Below are positions 1-6,026 of a DNA stretch of 9,365 nt, piece by piece. Within the stretch, counting starts at the first letter, position 1. Every line of letters begins with the position of its first letter. Below the pieces are notes generated by a model. It had not been told where the DNA came from and made no database searches. It worked only from the letters and a program-made list of their open reading frames with translations. The DNA is from an uncultured Rubrobacteraceae bacterium (lineage in GTDB: Bacteria > Actinomycetota > Rubrobacteria > Rubrobacterales > Rubrobacteraceae). The translations under genes were made by a program, and so were the position numbers. The DNA lies in assembly GCA_902805985.1 (NCBI GenBank), contig CADCUW010000660.1, forward strand, positions 1 to 9,365. Direction: 5' to 3'.

Positions 1-475
1 CGGCGACGAGGCCGCCGACCACGGAGCCGCCGAGGGCGCCGAAGCTGAACGCGGCGTGGAAGGAGGACATTACCCTGCGCCCGTAGCGCTCCTCGACGGT
101 TACGGCGTGGGCGTTCATGGAGACGTCGAGCGCGCCATTGCCAACGCCAACCAGCACGAGCGCCGCGATGAGGACGGGCAGGTTGGGTGCTATGGCCAGC
201 GGCAGCAGGGAGATCGCGAGCAGCACCGCCGAGACCCCGACCACGGGCCTGCTGCCGAACCGGGAGATAAGGGCGCCTACCGCCGTCATCGCCACCAGCG
301 CACCGACGGCGGTCCCGAGCAGCGCGACACCTAGCAGCCCCTCCCCGAGCCCCAGTCTCTCCTGCACCGCCGGTATCCTGACGAACCAGCCCCCGAGCGC
401 GAACCCGTTGAGCGCGAAGACGGCGAGCACCGCGCGCCGCGCGGACCGGAGGTCTTGGCCGGGCGCCCCGATCAA
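1..475 (-). CDS. MFS transporter, N-terminal part (cut by window edge)
   Basis: The reverse strand is open from a TTG at 475-473 to the window edge, giving 158 residues of a major facilitator superfamily carrier, about 40% of the usual length. Hydrophobic helices are visible at about residues 15-32, 47-70, 78-96 and 100-118, and a fifth begins near 140. The MFS loop between helices 2 and 3 appears as SRFGSRP (71-77). The segment MNAHAVTVEERYG (120-132) followed by SFHAAFSFGALGG resembles the YbjJ-like branch of MFS proteins; this is recalled, not searched. The TTG start shares TTGA with the stop of the upstream ParB-fold gene, which suggests translational coupling; no strong Shine-Dalgarno is visible. 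A substrate cannot be assigned. A start further inside the gene is possible but would remove helix 1. Confidence 0.85.
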   Translation of the reverse strand, partial: MIGAPGQDLRSARRAVLAVFALNGFALGGWFVRIPAVQERLGLGEGLLGVALLGTAVGALVAMTAVGALISRFGSRPVVGVSAVLLAISLLPLAIAPNLPVLIAALVLVGVGNGALDVSMNAHAVTVEERYGRRVMSSFHAAFSFGALGGSVVGGLVA

Positions 476-939
476 GCCGTGAGCGCCGGGACGTTCGCGC
501 GCCGGGAGGGGTAGAACTCGGTGACCTCGGCGTCGATCATCTCGACGCCCTCGAACCGCGCCACGCTGACGCGGTGGTTGCCGTCGACGACGTAGTAATC
601 GTCGCCGAGCTTGTACAGGACGACGGGTGGGAGATCCCGACCCGTCCGGAACGCGAGGTCAACCCTCTTCCACCGCCCCGCGCTGGCCCGCGTGGGCATG
701 AACCCGCCGTCGAACTCCCGCCACCGGCCCACGCTGCCCACCACCCGGCCAACCTTCACCGTCCTGCGGCCGAGGTGGCGCCGGTTCTCCGCACCCCGCT
801 CCCGCCGCGCCTCCTCAAAAGCGCACAACCCCGCGCACCTACTCCCGATCCAGGCCATCAACCTGCCGATAAGGGCCCTCCTGCGGGCGCGGGCGTAGTC
901 CAGGTCCACCTGCTCCCGCACATCCATAAGTCCTACCAC
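472..939 (-). CDS. ParB/sulfiredoxin-fold domain protein of unknown role
   Basis: This is a 155-residue soluble protein. The N-terminal third (about 1-60) is Arg-rich and probably helical. Residues 60-100 hold the segment VGRVVGSVGRW and a basic stretch, and residues 103-142 carry a ParB N-terminal-like core with the signature YYVVDGNHRVSVARFEG (115-131). DGNHR corresponds to the nucleotide-binding motif of ParB/Srx-fold proteins. Small proteins with this DGNHRVSVA core occur in actinobacteria and Chloroflexi, usually annotated only as ParB N-terminal domain proteins. It lacks the HTH domain of a true chromosome-partitioning ParB, so that role is unlikely. The GTG at 939 has a GAGGGG about ten bases upstream. 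An in-frame ATG at 927-925, preceded by AGGA, is an alternative giving MDVREQ. It overlaps the MFS gene by 4 bases and diverges from the lacI-type gene, so the pair may be one regulated unit. Confidence 0.8.
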   Translation of the reverse strand: MVGLMDVREQVDLDYARARRRALIGRLMAWIGSRCAGLCAFEEARRERGAENRRHLGRRTVKVGRVVGSVGRWREFDGGFMPTRASAGRWKRVDLAFRTGRDLPPVVLYKLGDDYYVVDGNHRVSVARFEGVEMIDAEVTEFYPSRRANVPALTA

Positions 940-990
940 GCCCCACCGCCCCTCTGAATCGTTTTACTTAATCGTTTAAGAAGGTATCAT
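940..990. promoter_or_regulatory. Divergent AT-rich control region with LacI-type operators
   Basis: This 51-base gap separates the ParB-fold gene (leftward) from the LacI-family gene (rightward). Its right half, 957-990, is strikingly AT-rich against the GC-rich surroundings. At 967-980 lies CTTAATCGTTTAAG, an inverted repeat with arms CTTAA/TTAAG around a central CG, the form typical of LacI/PurR-family operators. A second core, AATCGTTT, lies at 957-964, exactly 13 bases before the identical core at 970-977. The distal copy has weaker flanks. The ribosome binding site GAAGG (980-984) of the regulator abuts the proximal site. Autoregulation by the adjacent regulator, and control of the divergent pair, are inferences from position and motif form. 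Confidence 0.65.
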
Positions 991-2100
991 ATGGGTCCTA
1001 TGGGCGTCAAGGCGAGAGAAGGGGAGGGGAGGCGGCGGGCCACCTTGAAGGAGGTGGCGGCCGAGGTCGGGGTGTCCCCGGCGACGGTGTCGAACGCGTA
1101 CAACCGGCCGGATCAGCTCTCTGAGGAGGTGCGCGGGAGGGTGATGGAGGCTGCCCGGCGGCTCGGTTACGCGGGTCCCGACCCGACCGCGAGGGGCTTG
1201 AGGCGTGGTCGGGCGGGGGCCATCGGTGTGCTCTACGCGGACAGGCTCTCCTACGCCTTCGCCGACCCCGCGGCGGTGCTCTTCTTCGAGGGCGTCTCCA
1301 GGGCGGCAGAGGAGGCCGGGCTCGGGCTCCTGCTCGTGCCGGGATCCATCTCCGGGCACCACGACCCTGAGGCCGTGAGGGCCGCCGCGGTCGACGGCTT
1401 CGTCGTCTACTGCATGGCCGAGGGCGACCGCATGATCGGGGCGGTCCGCGACCGGCGGCTGCCGGCCGTGCTCGTCGACGACCCGCCGGAGGTTCTCGCG
1501 GAGGGCATGTCCCGCGTCGGCATCGACGATGAGGGTGGCGCCCGCGCCGCCGCGGAGCATCTCGTCGGGCTCGGCCACCGGCGCATCGGGGTGATCTCCT
1601 TCGAGCTCGCCCCGCAGCCCGTGGGCGGGTTGGCGGGTCCTGACCGACAGGCGCGGGTGGCGTTCAGGTCTACGCGTCTGCGTCTCGAGGGGTACAGGAG
1701 CGCCGTCGAGGGCGCGGGCGTGCCGTGGGAGTCCGTCCCCGTCTACGAGTGTCCCGAGAACATCCCCGAAGAAGGCGCGGACGCCACCAGGTTCCTGCTC
1801 GGGATGGACCCGCGCCCTACCGCGCTGCTCGCGAACAGCGACCAGCTCGCGTTCGGCGCCGTCGAAGCCGCCAGGGAGATGGGCCTCTCCGTGCCCGGCG
1901 ACCTCTCCGTCGTCGGCTTCGACGACGTCCCCGAGGCCACCCGCTTCAACCCCCCGCTCACCACCGTCCACCAGGACCACGTCGAGAAGGGCCTCCTCGC
2001 CGGCCGTCTGCTCGTCGCCAGGCTCGGCGGGGAGGAGCCGGAGGCCCCGAAGACGCTGCAGACCCGGCTCGTCGTTCGAGAATCTACGGCATCGCCCTGA
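991..2100 (+). CDS. LacI-family transcriptional regulator
   Basis: This 369-residue DNA-binding repressor has the usual LacI/GalR layout and a slightly long N-terminus. The helix-turn-helix lies at about residues 18-38 (TLKEVAAEVGVSPATVSNAYN), followed by RRLGY (57-61) and a hinge around 64-73. The periplasmic-binding-protein-like effector domain runs from about 77 to 362, with recognisable segments at DGFVVY (135-140), VGIDDEGGARAA (176-187), GHRRIGVI (195-202), YRSAVEGAG (235-243) and VVGFDD (307-312). ATG 991 is chosen because GAAGG sits six bases upstream; the next Met, three codons in, has no such site. The ligand cannot be read from sequence, but the divergent MFS carrier gene suggests a transported small molecule, possibly a sugar. 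A LacI-type inverted repeat directly in front of the gene suggests autoregulation. It is convergent with the downstream dehydrogenase. Confidence 0.95.
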   Translation: MGPMGVKAREGEGRRRATLKEVAAEVGVSPATVSNAYNRPDQLSEEVRGRVMEAARRLGYAGPDPTARGLRRGRAGAIGVLYADRLSYAFADPAAVLFFEGVSRAAEEAGLGLLLVPGSISGHHDPEAVRAAAVDGFVVYCMAEGDRMIGAVRDRRLPAVLVDDPPEVLAEGMSRVGIDDEGGARAAAEHLVGLGHRRIGVISFELAPQPVGGLAGPDRQARVAFRSTRLRLEGYRSAVEGAGVPWESVPVYECPENIPEEGADATRFLLGMDPRPTALLANSDQLAFGAVEAAREMGLSVPGDLSVVGFDDVPEATRFNPPLTTVHQDHVEKGLLAGRLLVARLGGEEPEAPKTLQTRLVVRESTASP

Positions 2101-2102
2101 AG

Positions 2103-2131
2103 CCAGGTTCGGAGGCGACCTCAGAGCCTGG
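2103..2131. terminator. Hairpin between convergent genes (likely bidirectional terminator)
   Basis: A 13-base arm at 2103-2115 (CCAGGTTCGGAGG) pairs with 2119-2131 (CCTCAGAGCCTGG) around a CGA loop, with 12 of 13 positions paired including one G-T wobble. It begins two bases after the stop of the LacI-family gene and ends five bases before the stop of the opposing dehydrogenase gene, so it can serve both strands. Neither side has a T-run, as is common for GC-rich actinobacterial terminators. Confidence 0.65.
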
Positions 2132-2136
2132 AGAAC

Positions 2137-3087
2137 CTAGAACTCGATCTTCTGGCCGACATTTCGCTCGATGGCGCGGTCGTAGACCACGCGGGCGGCG
2201 GCGAGGTCTTCCAGGGCGAGGCCCTGGCTGGCGAAGAGGGTTATGTCCTCGGGGCTCTGGCGGCCAGGGACGTGGCCGGCGATGACCTGGCCGAGCTCGT
2301 AGACGGCCTCGGGGAGGAGGGCGCCGGTCTCGAGGGAGGGCATCAGGTTCCCGGCTTCGAGGCCGAGCTCCTCGCGCGAGTCGGCGCAGACGAAGGCCGC
2401 GCGCCTGACTACCTCGCGGTCGATCTCGCTCTTGAACAGGAAGTTGGAGCCTGCGGCGTTTATGTGCGTCCCCGGCCTGAGCCACTCGCCGTGGAGCACC
2501 GGCTCGGCCGACGAGGTCACGGTCACCACGATGTCCTGGATGGCCGGCTCCTCGGCGGCGTGGGTGGTCTCTATATCCAACCCGAGCTTCTCGCCCATCT
2601 TCTCGGCGAACCTCTTGCGCGACTCTTCCTTGCGGCTAAAGACGATGACGCGCTCGAGGTCCCGGACGGCTGCTATGGCCTCGAGCTGGCTCTCTGCCTG
2701 CCAGCCTGCTCCGTAGATGCCAAGCGTTTTCGCGTCCTCGCGGGCGAGGTGCTTCGTGGCGACGCCGGTCGCGGCACCGGTCCGCATCTGGCCCATGCGG
2801 TCGGACTGGAGGATGGAGAGGAGCTCCCCGTTCTCCGGGTCAAAGAGCATCGTGTAGAAGCGGGCGCCGCCCCTGGCGACGGTGTAGGCTTTCAGGCCCA
2901 GGGCGTCTATCTCGGGGGCGCCGGCGAACATGACGTTCAGGCCGCTCTTCGGGAGGGCGACGCGGCGGCGGGCGCGGTTGGTGGCCCGGCCCTCGGCCTG
3001 CTGGCGCAGGACGGCCTCGACGGCGTCCAGTGTCGCGGGCATGTCGAGGAGATCTTCGACCTGATCTTCCGTCAGGAGCAGGGTCAT
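2137..3087 (-). CDS. Ornithine cyclodeaminase/mu-crystallin family NAD(P)-dependent enzyme
   Basis: The 316-residue product is full length for the ornithine cyclodeaminase/alanine dehydrogenase/mu-crystallin superfamily. The substrate-binding part includes LGLKAYTV with Lys66, and the diagnostic segment MRTGAATGVATKHLAR (101-116) with Arg102. The Rossmann domain starts at GIYGAGWQA (123-131), followed by a strand ending VIVFSR (147-152). The segment FASQGLALEDLAAA (285-298) is also characteristic. Where bacterial ornithine cyclodeaminases have GDCPGKTEL with a catalytic Asp, this protein reads GSNFLFKSEID (213-223). It may instead be an alanine dehydrogenase-, ketimine reductase- or pyrroline-carboxylate reductase-type member. 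The reaction would be cytosolic and NAD(P)H-linked on a small amino or imino acid. It is convergent with the LacI-family gene and divergent from trpG by 51 bases. No good Shine-Dalgarno precedes ATG 3087, so a leaderless or weakly initiated message is possible. Confidence 0.9.
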   Translation of the reverse strand: MTLLLTEDQVEDLLDMPATLDAVEAVLRQQAEGRATNRARRRVALPKSGLNVMFAGAPEIDALGLKAYTVARGGARFYTMLFDPENGELLSILQSDRMGQMRTGAATGVATKHLAREDAKTLGIYGAGWQAESQLEAIAAVRDLERVIVFSRKEESRKRFAEKMGEKLGLDIETTHAAEEPAIQDIVVTVTSSAEPVLHGEWLRPGTHINAAGSNFLFKSEIDREVVRRAAFVCADSREELGLEAGNLMPSLETGALLPEAVYELGQVIAGHVPGRQSPEDITLFASQGLALEDLAAARVVYDRAIERNVGQKIEF

Positions 3088-3138
3088 GAGCCGGTCCGCC
3101 TGTTCGTCCGGGCCTTATCAGCTAGAATTCCGGGGCTC
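3088..3138. promoter_or_regulatory. Short divergent promoter region of trpG and the dehydrogenase
   Basis: Only 51 bases separate the two start codons. The right part contains TAGAAT (3123-3128), a plausible -10 element that would put transcription start within a few bases of the trpG ATG, implying a nearly leaderless transcript. No convincing -35 element, leader peptide, run of Trp codons or attenuator hairpin fits in this space, so classical trp attenuation is not supported. The -10 assignment is by eye only. Confidence 0.35.
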
Positions 3139-3702
3139 ATGCGGGTTCTCGTCATAGACAACTACGACTCCTTTACGTACAACCTCGTCCAGTACCTGGG
3201 GGAGCTCGGCGCCGAGGTCCTCGTGCGCCGCAACGACGAGGTAACGCCTGAAGAGGTGGCCGATCTCCACCCCGACAGGATAGTCGTCTCGCCGGGTCCC
3301 TGCACGCCGAACGAGGCCGGGATCTCCGTCGAGCTTATCGAGAAGTCTGGGGGAGAGACGCCGCTTCTCGGGGTGTGCCTGGGGCACCAGTCTATCGGTC
3401 AGGCGTTCGGGGCCAGGATCGTGCGCGGCGAGCCCGTCCACGGCAAGACCGCGAAGATCCTGCACGACGGCGAGGGCGTCTACGCTGGCCTCGACCAGGG
3501 CTTCGAGGCGACGAGGTACCACTCGCTCGTGATAGAGCCAGAGTCCATGCCAGACTGCCTCGTCGTGACGAGCCGCACGCCCGACGGCACCATCATGGGC
3601 GTTCGCCACCGCGACTTCCCCGTCGAGGGCGTCCAGTTCCACCCGGAGAGCGTCCTGACCCGCCACGGGCGCGACCTGCTCAAGAACTTCCTGGAAGGGT
3701 AG
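3139..3702 (+). CDS. trpG: Anthranilate synthase glutamine amidotransferase subunit (TrpG/PabA)
   Basis: This is a 187-residue class I glutamine amidotransferase, full length for TrpG/PabA. It releases ammonia from glutamine for anthranilate synthase component I (TrpE), or for aminodeoxychorismate synthase (PabB) if it serves both. The start MRVLVIDNYDSFTYNL is the canonical family N-terminus and fixes ATG 3139; the same frame stays open far upstream, but only as antisense of the dehydrogenase gene. SPGPCTPNEAG (51-61) is the usual SPGP loop. The nucleophile is Cys80 in GVCLGHQ (78-84), and the catalytic His168 and Glu170 lie in QFHPES (166-171). RYHSL (126-130) is also typical. The gene is followed two bases later by trpD, whose ribosome binding site lies inside its 3' end. 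TrpE is not upstream, so whether the partner is TrpE or PabB cannot be settled here. Confidence 0.95.
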   Translation: MRVLVIDNYDSFTYNLVQYLGELGAEVLVRRNDEVTPEEVADLHPDRIVVSPGPCTPNEAGISVELIEKSGGETPLLGVCLGHQSIGQAFGARIVRGEPVHGKTAKILHDGEGVYAGLDQGFEATRYHSLVIEPESMPDCLVVTSRTPDGTIMGVRHRDFPVEGVQFHPESVLTRHGRDLLKNFLEG

Positions 3703-3704
3703 CC

Positions 3705-4730
3705 GTGCTCCGCGAGACGCTGCGCAAGGCGGCCGGGGGAGAGGCCCTTACCGAGGGCGAGGCCGAGCGGGCGCTGGAGGAGATCATGGAGGGCACGGTC
3801 GCCCCGGCGGCCACGGCGGCGCTCCTGACCGCGCTCAGGGTGAAGGGCGAGGCGGTGCCCGAGATCGTGGGCTTCGCCCGCGCCATGCGCCGCTTCGCAG
3901 CATCAGTCGAGGCGCCGCCCGGCGTCGTCGACACCTGCGGGACCGGCGGCGACGCCAAGGGAACCATCAACGTCTCGACCGCCGCCGCCTTCGTGGCGCG
4001 CGGCGCCGGCGTCATCATCGCCAAGCACGGCAACCGGGCGGCGACGAGCCGGGCCGGGAGTGCGGACGTGCTGGAGGCGCTTGGCGCCGAGATAGAGCTC
4101 ACGCCCGAGCAGGTCTCCAGGTGCATCGAGGAGGCCGGCATCGGGTTCATGTTCGCCCGCACGCACCACCCGGCGATGCGCTTCGTCGCCCCCGTGCGGG
4201 CCGAGCTGCCCTTCAGGACCATCTTCAACCTGCTCGGCCCCCTCACCAACCCCGCCGGGTCCAGGCGCCAGCTCGTCGGGGTCTTCGGGGGGGCGTTCGT
4301 GCGGCCGGTGGCAGAGGCGTTGCTGGACCTCGGGGCGGAGCGGGCGCTCGTCGTCCACGGGAGGGACGGGATGGATGAGATCACGACGAGCGCGGAGACG
4401 GTCGTCGCCGAGGTCTCGGACGGGGAGATAAGGGAGTATGAGGTCTCCCCGGAAGACTTCGGCCTCTCCCGGCACGCGCCCGACGGGCTTCTCGGCGGCG
4501 ACGCCCACCTCAACGCCCGCATCCTGCGCGACGTGCTCTCCGGCAGGGAGACCGGCGCCGCCCGCGACGTGATCCTGCTGAACGCCGGGGCCGCGATCTT
4601 CGTCTCGGGCAAGTCCGACTCCGTCGAGGACGGCGTCCGCCGGGCGGAGAGGTCCATAGAGACCGGATCGGCCGAAAAGGCCCTCGAAGTCTTCGTAAAG
4701 GCCACCCGCCGCAAGACCGGCACCCCGTGA
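3705..4730 (+). CDS. trpD: Anthranilate phosphoribosyltransferase
   Basis: The 341-residue enzyme transfers the phosphoribosyl group of PRPP to anthranilate, the second step of tryptophan synthesis from chorismate. An N-terminal helical region (1-70) carries TEGEAERALEEIMEG (16-30), and the catalytic domain follows. Canonical motifs are CGTGGD (78-83) and NVST (89-92) for PRPP binding, KHGNRAATS (107-115), anthranilate-side residues around MRFVAPVR (158-165), NLLGPLTNP (175-183), and the metal-binding DGMDEIT (221-227). All are intact. GTG 3705 is chosen because GGAAGGG (3693-3699) precedes it by five bases and the length matches the family; no ATG near the N-terminus fits. It begins two bases after trpG and shares GTGA with trpC, so all three are probably translated in a coupled way. 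Confidence 0.95.
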   Translation: MLRETLRKAAGGEALTEGEAERALEEIMEGTVAPAATAALLTALRVKGEAVPEIVGFARAMRRFAASVEAPPGVVDTCGTGGDAKGTINVSTAAAFVARGAGVIIAKHGNRAATSRAGSADVLEALGAEIELTPEQVSRCIEEAGIGFMFARTHHPAMRFVAPVRAELPFRTIFNLLGPLTNPAGSRRQLVGVFGGAFVRPVAEALLDLGAERALVVHGRDGMDEITTSAETVVAEVSDGEIREYEVSPEDFGLSRHAPDGLLGGDAHLNARILRDVLSGRETGAARDVILLNAGAAIFVSGKSDSVEDGVRRAERSIETGSAEKALEVFVKATRRKTGTP

Positions 4731-5494
4731 GCCGCGCGACCGTGCTCGAAGAGCTCGCAGCAGCCGCCCTCCTCCGCGCCGGCGAGCTCCGCGACGGCAC
4801 GGACCTCAACGCCCTCTACCAGGAGGCGCTTCTCTTCGAGAGACGCGACTTCGCCGCCGCGCTCGCCAAGACCGGCCTCTCCGTCGTAAGCGAGATAAAA
4901 CGCGCCTCACCCTCCGCCGGCCCCATCCGCGAGGTGGACCCGGCCGAGTGGGGCATCGGATACGAGCGGGAGGGCGCGAGTTGCCTCTCCGTCCTGACCG
5001 AACCGGACCAATTCAAGGGCTCCCTCAGAGACCTCGACGCCGCCAGGAACAGCACCGCGCTCCCGGTGATCCGCAAGGACTTCACCGTGGACGAGGCGCA
5101 GGTCCTCGAGGCCGGCACCCGTGCCGACGCCGTCCTCCTGATCGCGGCCCTCTTCGACGCGGCCACGCTCGCCCGCTACGTCTCTTTAGCGGTCGAGCTC
5201 GGCCTGACGCCGCTAGTGGAGATCCACGACGAAGCAGAAGCGGACCTCGCCCTCGAGTCCGGCGCCCGCGTCATCGGGGTCAACAACCGGAACCTGCGCG
5301 ACTTCACCGTCGACCTCGGTACGTTCGAGAGGCTCGCCCCGAAGCTCGCCGGCGCGACCCTCGTCGCCGAGAGCGGGGTCAAGTCCGTCGAGGACGCCCG
5401 CCGCCTGCGCGCCGCCGGGGCCGACGCGGTGCTCGTCGGGGAGGCGGCGATGCGAGACCCATCTCTCGTGTCGAGGATGGCCGCGCTGCCGTAG
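4727..5494 (+). CDS. trpC: Indole-3-glycerol phosphate synthase
   Basis: The 255-residue (beta/alpha)8-barrel enzyme cyclises CdRP (carboxyphenylamino-deoxyribulose phosphate) to indole-3-glycerol phosphate. The segment VSEIKRASPSAGPI (54-67) carries Glu56 and Lys58, VIRKDFT (114-120) the catalytic Lys117, and PLVEIHD (162-168) contains Glu165. GVNNRNL (184-190), AESGVKS (214-220) with Glu215, and the phosphate-binding GADAVLVGEA (231-240) complete the active site. The length is normal for a monofunctional TrpC, and there is no fused TrpF (phosphoribosylanthranilate isomerase) domain, so TrpF must be encoded elsewhere. GTG 4727 overlaps the trpD stop as GTGA. The cluster ends here: the next gene is 145 bases away and unrelated, so trpA and trpB do not follow. 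Confidence 0.95.
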   Translation: MSRATVLEELAAAALLRAGELRDGTDLNALYQEALLFERRDFAAALAKTGLSVVSEIKRASPSAGPIREVDPAEWGIGYEREGASCLSVLTEPDQFKGSLRDLDAARNSTALPVIRKDFTVDEAQVLEAGTRADAVLLIAALFDAATLARYVSLAVELGLTPLVEIHDEAEADLALESGARVIGVNNRNLRDFTVDLGTFERLAPKLAGATLVAESGVKSVEDARRLRAAGADAVLVGEAAMRDPSLVSRMAALP

Positions 5495-5555
5495 GCAGGC
5501 CACCGCGAAGAAACTCGCGGGACCAGATTAAATCTCGTTAAGCAGGCTCTCCTGC
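5486..5555 (+). terminator. Cluster of small hairpins after trpC (possible weak terminator)
   Basis: Three short perfect stems follow one another. CTGCC-gta-GGCAG (5486-5498) spans the trpC stop codon, CCGCGA-agaaac-TCGCGG is at 5503-5520, and GCAGG-ctct-CCTGC is at 5542-5555. None is followed by a T-run, so intrinsic termination is possible but not clear. The middle hairpin is the best placed, ending 26 bases after the stop. Confidence 0.35.
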
Positions 5556-5579
5556 CCCTGGCGACACCCCCTGACTCCT

Positions 5580-5614
5580 GTTAACTTACATCGTAAATAT
5601 ACGACGTAAGTAAC
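5580..5614. repeat. AT-rich 35-base dyad upstream of the DUF2339 gene pair
   Basis: GTTAACTTACATCGT (5580-5594) and ACGACGTAAGTAAC (5601-5614) are inverted copies around a six-base AAATAT centre, with one mismatch and one bulged A. The dyad contains two offset copies of a TACnnCGTAA-like element 13 bases apart (5586-5596, TTACATCGTAA; 5599-5609, ATACGACGTAA). It lies 25 bases before the GTG of the next gene and is sharply AT-rich in a GC-rich context. It is most likely an operator/promoter for that gene pair. It could also fold as an RNA hairpin. Which regulator binds is unknown; no regulator gene adjoins it. Confidence 0.6.
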
Positions 5615-5639
5615 CGGGATCGAGTGTGGGGGTGTTGCG

Positions 5640-6026
5640 GTGGTCGTTTTGTTGGTGGGGATCGGGGTCGTGGTCTTAGCGCTCTGGGTCGTCGTCTCTT
5701 GTGGAGGGTACGCGGAGCCGGAGTTGCCGGACTCGGTCGAGGACGCGCACCTGAGGCGGGTGGCCGAGGCGAGGATCTCGGCGCTATGTCCGGGTGCGAT
5801 CCGGCTCGCCGAGAGGGAGCGGGCGGTGGCCTCGGCTCGGGATCTCGCCCCGGTGCGAGAGTTCTGGCGCCGGTTCGCCGCCGCCTCGACGTCGGTGGCG
5901 GGCGACCCCGTCGCGGCCCTGGGGGAGCTGCGGGGGCTGCCGGATCTTCTGGAAGAAGCGCTCCGCGACGCTGACCGGGAAGCTGCTATGGCGGAGGATG
6001 CGCCCCGAAGGGAGGACGGAAGATGA
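5640..6026 (+). CDS. Small membrane-anchored protein, partner of DUF2339 protein
   Basis: I do not recognise a named family. The 128-residue product has a strongly hydrophobic N-terminus (residues 1-19), then a soluble, Glu/Arg/Ala-rich helical body (about 27-128) with several amphipathic stretches. The hydrophobic segment ends VVVSCGG, which fits a relaxed lipobox with Cys21 as the lipidation site. The stretch lacks the positive charge normally found at the start of a lipoprotein signal, so a plain membrane anchor is equally possible. GTG 5640 is the only reasonable start: no in-frame alternative exists just upstream, and a G-rich stretch (5628-5632) precedes it. The stop overlaps the next start as ATGA, so it is probably co-translated with, and may act with, the DUF2339 membrane protein. 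A dyad 25 bases upstream may control both. Confidence 0.7.
   Translation: MVVLLVGIGVVVLALWVVVSCGGYAEPELPDSVEDAHLRRVAEARISALCPGAIRLAERERAVASARDLAPVREFWRRFAAASTSVAGDPVAALGELRGLPDLLEEALRDADREAAMAEDAPRREDGR

Noticed and set aside
56..482. Plus-strand open frames over the left edge
   Set aside because: They are antisense to clear MFS helices and read as low-complexity Ser/Pro/Thr or Arg/Gly/His-rich sequence.
976..1980. Long open frame antisense to the LacI-family gene
   Set aside because: Arg/Pro/Gly/His-rich composition with no motifs; a GC-rich codon-bias shadow of a well-supported gene.
2272..3138. An N-terminal extension of nearly 290 codons in frame with trpG
   Set aside because: It is antisense to the dehydrogenase gene, and the family N-terminus MRVLVIDNYDSFTYN starts exactly at 3139; the extension has no domain resemblance.
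3088..3138. Trp attenuator or leader peptide before trpG
   Set aside because: The gap is only 51 bases, with no short frame holding Trp codons and no competing hairpins.
3680..4723. Long open frame antisense to trpD
   Set aside because: Ser/Ala/Pro/Arg-rich shadow with no domain; trpD has all its catalytic motifs on the plus strand.
5495..5639. Possible small RNA or riboswitch in the gap after trpC
   Set aside because: The short separate stems and the dyad do not form a recognised RNA fold, and the AT-rich dyad fits an operator better.
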